Assembly: GCF_022751215.1 (NCBI RefSeq)
Contig: NZ_JAICDG010000001.1
Span: forward strand, 2,170,001-2,234,000
Length of the DNA stretch: 64,000 bases
DNA from: Actinomadura terrae
GTDB taxonomy: Bacteria > Actinomycetota > Actinomycetes > Streptosporangiales > Streptosporangiaceae
Direction of reading: 5' to 3'
Notes under the pieces: generated by a model
Database searches by the model: none
The model's input: the letters and a program-made list of their open reading frames with translations, nothing else
Told to the model about the DNA's origin: nothing
Part shown: positions 32,595 to 41,564 of the stretch, in pieces
Position numbering within the stretch: the first letter of the stretch is position 1
How the letters are laid out: each line of letters begins with the position of its first letter
Made by a program: the position numbers and the translations under genes

Positions 32595-33475
32595 CCATCC
32601 GCCTCCATCGCGCGAACCATTCCCCAGCGTTCGACGGTCGCCCGCTCGAACGGGGCCAGAATCAGGGCGTCGAGCGCGTACCAGAGCGTGCCGAGCACCA
32701 CCATGCCCAGGAACACCTGGCTCACGTCGCCGACGCGGCGGGCGTCGAACATCATGAAGCCGACGCCGCTGGTGCCGACGATGATCTCGGCGGCCACCAG
32801 CGCCCGCCAGCCGTAGCCGAGCCCGGTGCGGATGCCGCCGGCCACCGACGGCAGCGCCCCGGGCACGATCACCTCCAGGAACACCCGCAGGCGCCCGGCG
32901 CCGAGGCTGCGCGCCGCCCGGACGAGCTCGTGCGGCACCTGCTCCACCCCGGCGACGACGCTGAGCATCAGCGGGAAGACGATCGTGTAGACGAGGACGA
33001 ACGTGACCGTGGTGAGGCTGAAGCCGTACCAGACGATGACGATCGGCAGCCACGCGATGTCCGCGACGGCCTGGAAGAACAGCAGGATCGGCCAGAAGGC
33101 GCGGCGCATCGGGCGGCTCATCGCCACGACGAAGCCCAGCGGGAGGCCGATGAGCAGGCCGAAGCCGACGCCGTAGCAGAGCCGGGTGAGCGAGTCGGTG
33201 AGATAGCCGGGCAGGATGCCCTTCTCCATCAGCTCGCCGAACTTGTCCACCACGGCGGGCGGGCCGACGAAGAAGGACTCGGGGAACACCTCCAGCGCGT
33301 CCAGCAGCCACCACAGGGCGACGACCGGCACGAAGGGCCCCAGCGTGCGGAACGTGCCGCTCCGCAGGCACCGGTGCCACAGCCGCCATGCCAGGCCGCG
33401 GCCGGCGCCCCGTCCGCGCCGGCCGGGTCCGCGGCCCGCGCGCTTCTCGTCCGTCGGGAAGGTGGTCGAGGTCAT
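32591..33475 (-). CDS. ABC importer permease (SsuC/TauC type), second copy
   Basis: 294 aa. Five or six membrane helices after an Arg/Gly-rich cytosolic start. The EAA loop reads ELVRAARSLGAGRLRVFLEVIVPGALPS, which docks to the ATPase. Overlaps both neighbours by start-stop overlap. The presence of two permease genes suggests a heterodimeric channel with the next upstream gene. Confidence 0.9.
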   Translation of the reverse strand: MTSTTFPTDEKRAGRGPGRRGRGAGRGLAWRLWHRCLRSGTFRTLGPFVPVVALWWLLDALEVFPESFFVGPPAVVDKFGELMEKGILPGYLTDSLTRLCYGVGFGLLIGLPLGFVVAMSRPMRRAFWPILLFFQAVADIAWLPIVIVWYGFSLTTVTFVLVYTIVFPLMLSVVAGVEQVPHELVRAARSLGAGRLRVFLEVIVPGALPSVAGGIRTGLGYGWRALVAAEIIVGTSGVGFMMFDARRVGDVSQVFLGMVVLGTLWYALDALILAPFERATVERWGMVRAMEADG

Positions 33476-34329
33476 CAGCTCCGCGCTCCCGTCATCCCCC
33501 AGCGCTCGACCGTGCGCCGCTCCAGCGGCGCCAGCAGGAGCCGGTCCATCAGCAGCCACAGCACGCCGATGATCAGCATCGACGCGATGATCACGTCGGT
33601 CTGGAAGTACTTCTGCGCCTGGAACAGGGCGTATCCGAGGCCCGCGTTGGTCGCGATGATCTCGGCCGCCACCAGGCCGCGCCATCCGTAGCCGAGGCCG
33701 ACCCGCAGGCCGGTGACGATGCTGGGCAGGGCGCCGGGGAGCAGGACCTCCCAGAACATCCGCAGCCGGCCCGTGCCCATGCTGCGGGCGGCCCGCAGCA
33801 CCTCGGTCGGGATCTGCCGGACGCCGAGCATCGCGTTGTAGGTCAGCGCGAAGAACATCGCGTTCCACACGATGAAGATCACGGCCCGGTCGCCGTAGCC
33901 GAACCACAGCGTCGCGATCGGGATCCAGGCGATGCCGGCGAGCGCCACCGAGAACCGCAGCAGCGGCAGGAAGAACGCGGACAGCACGCGGCTGGCCCCC
34001 AGGGCGATGCCGAACGGCAGGCCGGTGACCAGCGCCAGCACCATCCCCAGGCCGGCCCGTCGCAGGCTGGCGCCCAGATGCCGGAAGAGGTCCCCGCTCG
34101 ACCACATGTCGCCCAGCGCCCTGAGGACGTCGGTGACCTGCGGGAAGACCCGCATCGGCGCCCCCGACACCTGCACCGCGACCGCCCACACCGCCACCAG
34201 CGCCGCGAGCGGGCCCAGGAACCACAGCGCGCCCGTGGCGGTGTCGCGGAGGCCGCGCCTCCGCATGGTCAGGATGCCGGGCCGCCGCGCGGTCAGGGGG
34301 CCGCGCCGCCGTGCGGTCGGCGCGGTCAC
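33475..34329 (-). CDS. ABC importer permease (SsuC/TauC type), first copy
   Basis: 284 aa from a GTG at 34329 that overlaps the binding-protein stop (GTGA). N-terminal 30 residues are Arg-rich, then about six helices. EAA loop: EVLRAARSMGTGRLRMFWEVLLPGALPS. It is clearly related to the adjacent permease (shared GLGYGWR.LVAAEII region), so the pair arose by duplication. Confidence 0.9.
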   Translation of the reverse strand: MTAPTARRRGPLTARRPGILTMRRRGLRDTATGALWFLGPLAALVAVWAVAVQVSGAPMRVFPQVTDVLRALGDMWSSGDLFRHLGASLRRAGLGMVLALVTGLPFGIALGASRVLSAFFLPLLRFSVALAGIAWIPIATLWFGYGDRAVIFIVWNAMFFALTYNAMLGVRQIPTEVLRAARSMGTGRLRMFWEVLLPGALPSIVTGLRVGLGYGWRGLVAAEIIATNAGLGYALFQAQKYFQTDVIIASMLIIGVLWLLMDRLLLAPLERRTVERWGMTGARS

Positions 34330-35462
34330 GACGGGCACGCCTTCTCGGCCGCCGTCCGCTCGAAGGTGTAGCCGTCCTGGATCCTCGCGGACGCCGGCGT
34401 CGCGGGCAGGTCCTGGAAGAGCTTCGGGTCCCCGGCCATCACCTTGAGGATCGGGCCGGGCCGGAAGAGCTTGTTGACGTCGAAGCCGGCCTTGACCTTG
34501 CCCTGCGCGGCCAGCAGCCGGGCGACGGTGTCGAGCGCGAGGTAGTTGCAGGCGGAGAAGCGCGGGTCGAGCTGCTTGACGTTGTGCTTCATCGCCTCGA
34601 CGGCCACCTCCTTCTTCGTGCCGGGCAGCCACCGGGTCGCGGCGTCGGCGGCCTTGTCCGGGTTCTGGCGCATCCACTGGTCGGCGGTCGCCCGCGCGGT
34701 GAGGAAGCGGCTGACGACGTCGGGGTGCTCCTGGGCGTACTTGGGCGTGGTGACGAGGTAGCCGACGAACGGGATGTGCCCGCCGCCGCGCAGCACCTCC
34801 CGCGCGCCGTCCACCTGCTGCGCGATGGTGATCGGGAACGGGTCCCAGACGATGGCGACGTCGATGCCGCCGGACCTGAGCGCCACCGCCATGTCCGGCG
34901 GCTCGGTGTTCACGATCTTGACGTCGCTCGCCTTCAGACCGGTCTTCTCCAGCAGCCCGAGCAGGTACAGGTGGTTGATGGAGCCCTCGGAGACGCCGAT
35001 GCGCTTGCCCCGCAGCGTCGTGAGGTTCTTCCCGTCGACGCCGGACTTGCCGCTCGCCACCACGGCCATCGTGTCGTCGATGCTGAGCCTGCTGGCGGAG
35101 CCGGTGTAGTTGCCCACCAGCACCAGGTCGAGGCCCTTCTGGGCGGCGGCGATGGCCGGCGTGCCGACCTGCACGAAGTCCACCTGGCCCGCCTGGAGCG
35201 CGTTGAGCGCGTCCACGCCCGTCGGGAACGGGTCGGCGAGCTTCACGTTGAGGTTCTGGTCGTCGAAGTAGCCGGCCTCGACCCCGGCCGGAAGGCCGAG
35301 CTGGTCGATGGCCGAGACATATCCCGCGGACACCTTGGTCGGGGCGTCCGCGCCGCCGCCGCCCGCGTCGTCATCGACGGTGGACCCGCCGGAACACCCC
35401 GCGAGCAATGACACGATGCCCGAGCAGGCCACCACGGCGAGGTGGCGTTTCACGCGCAACAT
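34326..35462 (-). CDS. ABC importer substrate-binding lipoprotein (SsuA/NMT1-like)
   Basis: 378 aa. Lipoprotein signal with lipobox LLAGC (Cys at about 23), then a Gly/Asp linker and an NMT1/SsuA-like periplasmic-binding fold (GYVSAIDQLGLPAGVEAGYFDD; RGKRIGVSEGSINHLYLLGLLE; IDVAIVWDPFP). This family binds small organic anions (sulfonates, nitrate, thiamine precursors and others). Its place in a sugar-acid/amine catabolic cluster suggests an organic-acid ligand, which is inference. Confidence 0.9.
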   Translation of the reverse strand: MLRVKRHLAVVACSGIVSLLAGCSGGSTVDDDAGGGGADAPTKVSAGYVSAIDQLGLPAGVEAGYFDDQNLNVKLADPFPTGVDALNALQAGQVDFVQVGTPAIAAAQKGLDLVLVGNYTGSASRLSIDDTMAVVASGKSGVDGKNLTTLRGKRIGVSEGSINHLYLLGLLEKTGLKASDVKIVNTEPPDMAVALRSGGIDVAIVWDPFPITIAQQVDGAREVLRGGGHIPFVGYLVTTPKYAQEHPDVVSRFLTARATADQWMRQNPDKAADAATRWLPGTKKEVAVEAMKHNVKQLDPRFSACNYLALDTVARLLAAQGKVKAGFDVNKLFRPGPILKVMAGDPKLFQDLPATPASARIQDGYTFERTAAEKACPS

Positions 35463-35465
35463 GAC

Positions 35466-36434
35466 TCATCTCCTGATCGGTCTGGAAGGTCGGACGAGTC
35501 GGGGGTCCCCGGCGAGCACGGCGTCGACGGCGTCGCGGTGGGGGATGGGGGTGACCGCGCCGGGGCCGGTCGTGGTGAGCGCCGCCGCCACCGCCGCGTA
35601 GCGGGCGGCCTCGGGCGCCGACGCGCCGTCCAGCAGCCGGGCCGCGAACGCGCCGTCGAAGGTGTCGCCCGCCCCGGTGGGATCGACCTGCCGGACGGGG
35701 TGCGGGTCGACGCGGGTGACCGTGCCCTCGTGGGCCAGCAGCGCGCCCCGCGCGCCCATCTTCAGCACCACGATCGCCGGCCCGCGCCGGACGAAGGCGT
35801 CCAGCACCTCCCGCGGGTCGTCCGCCCCGGTGAGCGCCCGGCCCTCGGTGAGGTTCGGCAGCGCGATATCGCACAGCTCGACGGCCCGCATGATCACCGC
35901 GCGGGCGCGCTCGGCCGGCCAGAGGGCGGGCCGCAGGTTCGGGTCGTAGCTGACCAGCGCGCCGGCCCGCCGCGCCAGCTCCATGGCGTGGAACCCCGCG
36001 TCGCAGGCCGACGGGCTGATCGCCTGGGTGATCCCGGTGACGTGGACGAGCCGCGCCCGGCTGACGGCGTCGACCGGGATGTCCTCCGGCGCGAGACGGC
36101 TGGCGGGGGAGTGCGCGCGGTAGTAGACGAAGCGGCTCTCCGCCTCCGTCCGGGAGACGAAGTAGATGCCGGTCCGCCCACCGGCCTCGCGCACGACGTG
36201 GTCGGTGCCGACCCCCTCCCGCTCCCACATGTGCAGGAGCGCCGTGCCGAAGTCGTCGTCGCCGATCCGGGTGACGTAGCCGGCCCGGGCGCCCGACCGG
36301 GCCGCGGCCACGGCGAAGTTGGAGGTGTCGCCGCCGTAGCCGGCGGTGAACGCGTCGTCTTCCCGGATCGGCCGGGCGCCGTCGATCCGGGCGTTGAACT
36401 CCAGGAGCGGCTCGCCCACCGCGAGGATGTCCAC
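35466..36434 (-). CDS. PfkB-family sugar kinase (2-keto-3-deoxygluconate kinase-like)
   Basis: 322 aa. Begins MDILAVGEPLLEF like KDG kinases; GGDTSNFAVAAARSG binds sugar; the PfkB signature DPTGAGDTFDGAFAARLLDG carries the catalytic Asp near 250. In KDG kinase the product, 2-keto-3-deoxy-6-phosphogluconate, is split by an aldolase; an RraA/HMG-type aldolase gene lies 3 bp upstream of this gene. Starts 3 bp after the RraA-like stop, so the two are one operon with the importer. Confidence 0.88.
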   Translation of the reverse strand: MDILAVGEPLLEFNARIDGARPIREDDAFTAGYGGDTSNFAVAAARSGARAGYVTRIGDDDFGTALLHMWEREGVGTDHVVREAGGRTGIYFVSRTEAESRFVYYRAHSPASRLAPEDIPVDAVSRARLVHVTGITQAISPSACDAGFHAMELARRAGALVSYDPNLRPALWPAERARAVIMRAVELCDIALPNLTEGRALTGADDPREVLDAFVRRGPAIVVLKMGARGALLAHEGTVTRVDPHPVRQVDPTGAGDTFDGAFAARLLDGASAPEAARYAAVAAALTTTGPGAVTPIPHRDAVDAVLAGDPRLVRPSRPIRR

Positions 36435-36437
36435 CGC

Positions 36438-37097
36438 TCAGATCCGGCCGTGCTTCTCGATGCCGCCGCGCAGCGAACCCGACTCGAGGATCAGCGCGGT
36501 CTGCTCCCGCTCCCGCCGCTCGATCTCCAGCGCCGCTTCGAGCACCGAGGCGACGCTCTCCGAGGGCACGCACACCACCCCGTCGGCGTCGGCGACGATG
36601 AGGTCGCCGGGACGCACCGCCACGCCGCCCATCTCCACCGGCTCGTTCAGCGACACCGTGCGGTAGCGGCCCACCGTGGTCGCGGGCACGCTGCCCCGGG
36701 CGTAGATGGGAAAGTCCGGGTAGTCGCGGCGGATCTCCTCGACGTCGCGGACGCCCGCGTCGAGCACCGCGCCGGCGACCCGGTTGGCCACGGCCCCCGC
36801 CGCCATCAGGCCGCCCCACACGGCGACGTCCGCACCACCCGCGGCGATGCAGACGACGCTGCCCGGCTCCGACTCGTCGATGGCCCGCAACGCGTGCTCC
36901 GGCGGGGCCGGCTCGGGCGAGGGCACCTCCAGCACCGTCGCCGCCGGGCCGACGAGCCGGCCCGCGCCCGGGAGCATCTGCCGGACGCTGCCGGACAGGT
37001 AGCCGCGGCGCCCGCCCAGCTCCACCGCGTCGGCCACCGAGGCGGTCGCGATGCCCCGGAATGCGGTGATGATATCGGCGGAAAGCGTCGTGGTCAT
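36438..37097 (-). CDS. RraA/HMG-aldolase-family protein
   Basis: 219 aa from the ATG at 37097. Shows the family's VADAVE helix near the N terminus, the GGLMAAGAVANRVAGAVLDAGVRDVEEI segment containing the Arg-Asp pair used for metal/pyruvate binding in HMG/CHA aldolases, and the PVEMGGVAVRPGDLIVADADGVVCVP strand pair. In catabolic clusters such proteins cleave 4-hydroxy-4-methyl-2-oxoglutarate or related oxoacids, or decarboxylate oxaloacetate. Coupled to the PfkB kinase gene. Confidence 0.85.
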   Translation of the reverse strand: MTTTLSADIITAFRGIATASVADAVELGGRRGYLSGSVRQMLPGAGRLVGPAATVLEVPSPEPAPPEHALRAIDESEPGSVVCIAAGGADVAVWGGLMAAGAVANRVAGAVLDAGVRDVEEIRRDYPDFPIYARGSVPATTVGRYRTVSLNEPVEMGGVAVRPGDLIVADADGVVCVPSESVASVLEAALEIERREREQTALILESGSLRGGIEKHGRI

Positions 37098-37270
37098 GGT
37101 GGGCTCCGTTCTCTGCAAAAGCGTTCCCGGTAGGGCGCCGCATTCCGGAGACGGAATTCGCCGGGCATTACTGGCCCGGTGAAGCGGCTACAGGAAACTG
37201 TAGAAGCGGATTGTCGGAGCGGTTAAGACTGGAGCTCGAATGCGGGTATTCGACAAATGGATGCCGACCG

Positions 37271-38317
37271 CTATACGGCGGTCGGCAGGGAGGGCGGGGC
37301 GGCGCCCGGTCGGCCGCCGGCGATGCCCGCCGGGCCCTTGGTCGTGGACGCCGGGCCGCCGGCGGTGCCCGTCCGGCGCTCGGGGGCGTCCGGCCACGGC
37401 CACACGGGCGGGGCGAGCCGGCTCAGGCAGTCCCGTACCGCCTTCACGGCGGGCGACTCGCTCTCGCCCTGCCGCCACCAGAGCGCGACGACGCGGTCGA
37501 AGCCCACGCCGGCGAGCGGGACCAGGCAGACGCCGTCGGTGTTGGCGGTGGTCATGGCGAGCGCGTTCGTGATGCCGACGCCCAGGCCGTGGCGGACCAG
37601 GGAGATCAGCGTCTGCGGCTGGTTGGTGCGTTCGCTGATCACCGGGTGCAGCCCGTGGTTGGCGAACGCGAGGTTGGTCTCGTACTGCCGGCCGTGGCCG
37701 TCGTCGATCTCCCCGATGCTGATCACCGGCAGCCTGGCGGCCTGCGCCAGCGTCACCTCCGGCTCGCGGGCCAGCGGGTGGTCGGCGCGGAACACGGCGA
37801 CGAGCGGTTCGCGCCACAGCACTTCGCTGGTCACCCGGTCGGAGTTGACCAGCGGGTGCAGCGGACGCGCGGCGAGGTCGACGCCACCGTCCGCGAGCCG
37901 CTCGCCGATGTCGAGGCTGGTGCCCTCGTGCAGCACCAGGCGTACCTGCGGATGGGCCTCCCGCAGCGCCCGTACCGCCCGGGGGTACAGGAACGCCGCG
38001 ACGCTGGGGTAGCAGCCCAGGCGCACCGTTCCGCACACGCTCCCCGCCGCCGTCTCGGCGAGCAGGCCGAGCCGGCGGATGATCTCCTCGGCGTGCGGCA
38101 GCAGGCCGCGGCCTTCGGGGGTGAGGATGGACGGCTGAACGGAACGGTCCACAAGACGCCGGCCGACCAGCTGCTCCAGGGCGGCGACATGGCTGCTGAC
38201 ACGTGGTTGGGAGCGGTAGAGAGTCCGGGCGGCGGCGGAGAAGCTGCCGTGGCGGGCCACCGCCACGAAGCTCGCGATCCAGTCGATGCGGTAGTGATGC
38301 GCGCTGTTGAGGTCCAT
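37271..38317 (-). CDS. LysR-family transcriptional regulator (second copy)
   Basis: 348 aa from the ATG at 38317. HTH: WIASFVAVARHGSFSAAARTLYRSQPRVSSHVAALEQ in outline. The ligand domain aligns with the LysR at 30154-31116 along its length. The C-terminal 40 residues are a Gly/Pro/Thr-rich tail not present in the paralogue. Likely controls the RraA-PfkB-importer operon downstream. Confidence 0.9.
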   Translation of the reverse strand: MDLNSAHHYRIDWIASFVAVARHGSFSAAARTLYRSQPRVSSHVAALEQLVGRRLVDRSVQPSILTPEGRGLLPHAEEIIRRLGLLAETAAGSVCGTVRLGCYPSVAAFLYPRAVRALREAHPQVRLVLHEGTSLDIGERLADGGVDLAARPLHPLVNSDRVTSEVLWREPLVAVFRADHPLAREPEVTLAQAARLPVISIGEIDDGHGRQYETNLAFANHGLHPVISERTNQPQTLISLVRHGLGVGITNALAMTTANTDGVCLVPLAGVGFDRVVALWWRQGESESPAVKAVRDCLSRLAPPVWPWPDAPERRTGTAGGPASTTKGPAGIAGGRPGAAPPSLPTAV

Positions 38318-38413
38318 GGCACGTCCTCCCAAACCGAGATCGTCGAGAACCTTACATGCGGCGCACGGATAGTTAAATGGTGCAGATCGGTTGTTGAGAC
38401 CCCTGGGGTGCCG

Positions 38414-38902
38414 TCAACGGACGAACTGGTCGGCGTAGTCGGCGCCGAGGCCGTTCCGCGCGTAGTGGGCCCGGCACATGTCTATCTTCGTGAACGTGTC
38501 CTCGTAGCCGATCTGCTCACCGTGCTCGTCGACGTAGGCCATGGCGCCCGTGATGTTGAAGAAGGTGATCATCTCGGCGCAGTCCGGGGGCACCTCCAGC
38601 GTGTGGATCTCGCCGGGGGGCTCGTAGACGAAGTGCCCGGCCTCGGCGACCCACTCGTGCTCGTGGTACTGCCACTTGCCCTTGACGACGTAACCGAAGA
38701 CGACCCCCGGATGCCGGTGCCGGGAGACGATGCCGGCGGCGGTCACCTTGAGCAGGTTGCACCACTGCCCGGTCACGGTGTTGAACATCAGCGGGCGGAA
38801 CCACACGTTCGGCGCCTGCGGCACCCAGACCCGGTCGTCGTCGGGCACCGCGGCCACGGCGATCTCCGGCGGCACGGCGGAGGACATCGGAATGGCGGCC
38901 AT
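38414..38902 (-). CDS. Cupin dioxygenase, 2,4'-dihydroxyacetophenone dioxygenase-like
   Basis: 162 aa from the ATG at 38902 with AAAGGA upstream. Single cupin with metal-ligand pattern RHRHPGVVFGYV..GKWQYHEHEW and a later EIHTLEVP, as in 2,4'-dihydroxyacetophenone dioxygenase (DAD) and related quercetinase-like cupins. Non-heme Fe(II) C-C cleavage is the family reaction, but many members are unassigned. First half of a two-gene set with the SDR upstream. Confidence 0.78.
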   Translation of the reverse strand: MAAIPMSSAVPPEIAVAAVPDDDRVWVPQAPNVWFRPLMFNTVTGQWCNLLKVTAAGIVSRHRHPGVVFGYVVKGKWQYHEHEWVAEAGHFVYEPPGEIHTLEVPPDCAEMITFFNITGAMAYVDEHGEQIGYEDTFTKIDMCRAHYARNGLGADYADQFVR

Positions 38903-38944
38903 GACATCGGTCCTTTCTCGGAATTCAGGAAATGGAAAGCCCAC

Positions 38945-39673
38945 TCACGCGGCCAGATATCCGCCGTCGACCGCTAGCACGGCGCCGGTGATGAACGCGG
39001 CGTCGGGGCCGGCGAGGAACGACACGGCGCCGGCGATGTCCGCGGGCATCCCCCAGCGCCCCATCGGCGTGCGGTCGAGGATGCGGCGGCTGGTCTCGGC
39101 GCTCTCGTGCAACTCCTGGGTCATTCCGGTGCGGATCCAGCCCGGCGCGACGGCGTTCACCCGGATCCCCTCGTCCGCCCAGGCCACGGCGAGGGACTTG
39201 GTCAGTTGCAGCACACCGCCCTTGCTGGCGCTGTAGGCCGGGACCCGGCCACCGCCGAAGAAGCTCAGCATGGACGCGATGTTGACGATGCAGCCGTCCG
39301 AGCCGGCCAGCGCCTCGCGGGCGGCGAGGCAGCTCTGCATGGTGCCGGTGAGGTTGACCCCGACGACGTCGGCGAACACCTCGGGCTCGAACTCCCGTCC
39401 GCGCGCGATGATTCCGACCGCGTTGATGAGGACGTGCAGTTCCCCGAAAGCGCCCAGGAATCGGCGAAGCTCGTCCTCCCGCCGGACGTCGAGCTCCACT
39501 CTCCTCACCTTTTCGGGCAGTTCGCGCGCGGCGCTCCCGGCGTCGAGTCCGGCTGCGACGACGTCGTCCCCGTCGGCGGAGAAACGGCCGGCGATCGCGG
39601 CGCCGATCCCGCTGGTCCCGCCGATCACCACCACGGTCCGTCCCCCGGGCCCCGCAACGCGGTCATCGTGCAC
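38945..39673 (-). CDS. SDR-family oxidoreductase (gluconate 5-dehydrogenase-like)
   Basis: 242 aa from a GTG at 39673 with GGAGGAG upstream. Cofactor motif GGTSGIGAAIA, NAVG, active site Ser in NIASMLSFFGG and YSASK with the catalytic Tyr/Lys, and the PGWIRTGMT loop are intact. Classical SDRs of this type oxidise sugar acids or polyols, consistent with the KDG-kinase-like and aldolase genes downstream. First gene of the 13-kb same-strand catabolic region. Confidence 0.88.
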   Translation of the reverse strand: MHDDRVAGPGGRTVVVIGGTSGIGAAIAGRFSADGDDVVAAGLDAGSAARELPEKVRRVELDVRREDELRRFLGAFGELHVLINAVGIIARGREFEPEVFADVVGVNLTGTMQSCLAAREALAGSDGCIVNIASMLSFFGGGRVPAYSASKGGVLQLTKSLAVAWADEGIRVNAVAPGWIRTGMTQELHESAETSRRILDRTPMGRWGMPADIAGAVSFLAGPDAAFITGAVLAVDGGYLAA

Positions 39674-39923
39674 GGCTGTCTCCTCCAGTGTTCGGCTCCG
39701 ATACGACGAACCCAAGTGAACACAGGCGAGGAACGGCCGTCAGTCCCCATACGAGAGGGGAATGAGGGTCATTCGCATGCCCTCGCACCACCCGCCGCCC
39801 CGCGACCCGTGGCCGCCCTGCGCCCGCGAGATGATGTCGGCCCCGCTGGTTGGCGCGCCGCCTTCTCGCGGCGCGGGTCATGCTCCAGACTGGGCCGGGG
39901 GTCCAGGTATTCGGGGGAATCGC
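39674..39923. promoter_or_regulatory. Divergent promoter region: SDR cluster and photolyase operon
   Basis: 250 bp. On the + strand a TATTCGG word lies at 39908-39914, 10 nt before the photolyase ATG; the same word precedes crtI at 49602-49596. It may be part of a shared ECF/LitS-type promoter, but -35 similarity is weak. Confidence 0.3.
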
Positions 39924-41432
39924 ATGGGGGCTCACGACCGTTCGCAGGCCGCGTTCCACTGGTTGTTGGGGGACCAGCTGGGTCCGCACTTCCTTCGGCC
40001 GAACAGTGACATCGTCATGATCGAGTCGCGGGGGGTCTTCCGGCGGCGCCGCTTTCACCGCGCCAAGGCGCACCTGATGCTGTCCGCGATGCGGCACCGC
40101 GCGGCCGAACTCGGCGACCGGGTGCGCTACGTCCAGGCGGACACCTACCGCGACGGCCTGGTGCAGGCGGTGGGCGACGCGCACGCGACCGTCCACCATC
40201 CCACCTCGCACGCCGCCCTCCGCTTCGTTCAGGGCCTGCGGCAGATCGAGGTGCTGCCACCGCGCGGTTTCCTCGTCCAGCCGGAGGCCTTCGCCCGGTG
40301 GGCGGGGTCGGTCCGCGGCGAGCGGTTGCGGATGGAGGACTTCTACCGGCGGGTGCGCCGGGAGCACGACCTGCTGATGGACGGCGACCAGCCCGCGGGC
40401 GGCAGGTGGAATCTGGACGCCGAGAACCGTGAGCCTCCGCCCAAGAACACGGACGCACTGCCGGTGCCGGCCCCCTATCGGCCCCGGGAAGACGCCATCG
40501 ACGAGCAGGTCAGGGCCGATCTGGACCGGTGGGAGCGGAGCGGGGAGGTGGCGTTCGTCGGCCGGGACGGGCCGCGCGGGTTCCCCGCCACCCGCGCCGA
40601 GGCCCGGCGAGCGCTGCGCACGTTCGTGACCAGGCGCCTGCCCACCTTCGGCCGGTGGGAGGACGCGGTACTGGCCGGGGACTGGGCGATGAGCCACAGC
40701 ATGCTCTCCTCCTCGCTCAACCTCGGGCTGCTGGACCCGGCCGAGTGCGTCGAGGCCGCCGAGGCCGCCTACCGCGCGGGCGAGGCGCCGCTCAACTCCG
40801 TCGAGGGCTATGTCCGGCAGGTCGCCGGGTGGCGCGAGTACATGTGGAACCTCTACTGGTACCTCGGCCCCGGCTACCGCGAGTCCAACGCCCTGGGGCA
40901 CCGCGCGCCGGTGCCGGAGTGGTTCGCGGAGCTGGACGCCGACGCCGTCCGGGCGCGCTGCCTGTCGGCCACGCTGGCGCAGGTCCGCGACCGGGGCTGG
41001 GTCCACCACATCCCCCGGCTGATGATCCTGGGCAACCACGCCCTGCAACGCGGCTGGGATCCGGCGGCGGTGACCGACTGGTTCCACCGCTGCTTCGTCG
41101 ACGGCTACGACTGGGTGATGCTCACCAACGTGATCGGCATGTCCCAGTTCGCCGACGGCGGCCGCGTCACCACCAAGCCGTACGCCTCCGGCGGCGCCTA
41201 CATCAACACCATGAGCGACCTGTGCGGCCCCTGCGCGTACCGCCCCGCCGAACGTACCGGTGAGCGGGCCTGCCCCTACACCGCCGGCTACTGGGAGTTC
41301 GTCCACCGGCACCGTGAACGGCTGGCGCACAACCACCGCACCGCCCGCGCCGTCAAGCAGCTTGAGCGCCTCGGCGACCTCGACGAGGTGCTGCGACAGG
41401 CGCGGCGGCGCGACCCGGACGCGGCGCCCTGA
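39924..41432 (+). CDS. Fe-S bacterial photolyase/cryptochrome (FeS-BCP class)
   Basis: 502 aa. The N terminus LLGDQLGPHFL and the Rossmann-like domain, the helical FAD domain (WREYMWNLYWYLGPGY; MILGNHALQRGWDP; VIGMSQFADGG..TTKPYASGGAYI) and the late Cys set (DLCGPCAY..ACPYT plus an earlier RCFVDGYDW) match PhrB-like (6-4) photolyases that carry a 4Fe-4S cluster. Repairs UV lesions using light. It heads the + strand carotenoid genes and sits in a LitR/LitS-type island, so light induction is likely. Confidence 0.93.
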   Translation: MGAHDRSQAAFHWLLGDQLGPHFLRPNSDIVMIESRGVFRRRRFHRAKAHLMLSAMRHRAAELGDRVRYVQADTYRDGLVQAVGDAHATVHHPTSHAALRFVQGLRQIEVLPPRGFLVQPEAFARWAGSVRGERLRMEDFYRRVRREHDLLMDGDQPAGGRWNLDAENREPPPKNTDALPVPAPYRPREDAIDEQVRADLDRWERSGEVAFVGRDGPRGFPATRAEARRALRTFVTRRLPTFGRWEDAVLAGDWAMSHSMLSSSLNLGLLDPAECVEAAEAAYRAGEAPLNSVEGYVRQVAGWREYMWNLYWYLGPGYRESNALGHRAPVPEWFAELDADAVRARCLSATLAQVRDRGWVHHIPRLMILGNHALQRGWDPAAVTDWFHRCFVDGYDWVMLTNVIGMSQFADGGRVTTKPYASGGAYINTMSDLCGPCAYRPAERTGERACPYTAGYWEFVHRHRERLAHNHRTARAVKQLERLGDLDEVLRQARRRDPDAAP

Positions 41433-41564
41433 CAGCGCCGCGCCGACTCCGAACGGTGCCGGACGCTTGCCGTGACGCCTTCCTGGGAAGCCGGAAAGCG
41501 GCGTTTCGTCGTGGAATGTCGGACGGGTGCGTCCGCGGAGCCGTCGGGCTCCGAAGGATGGTGT

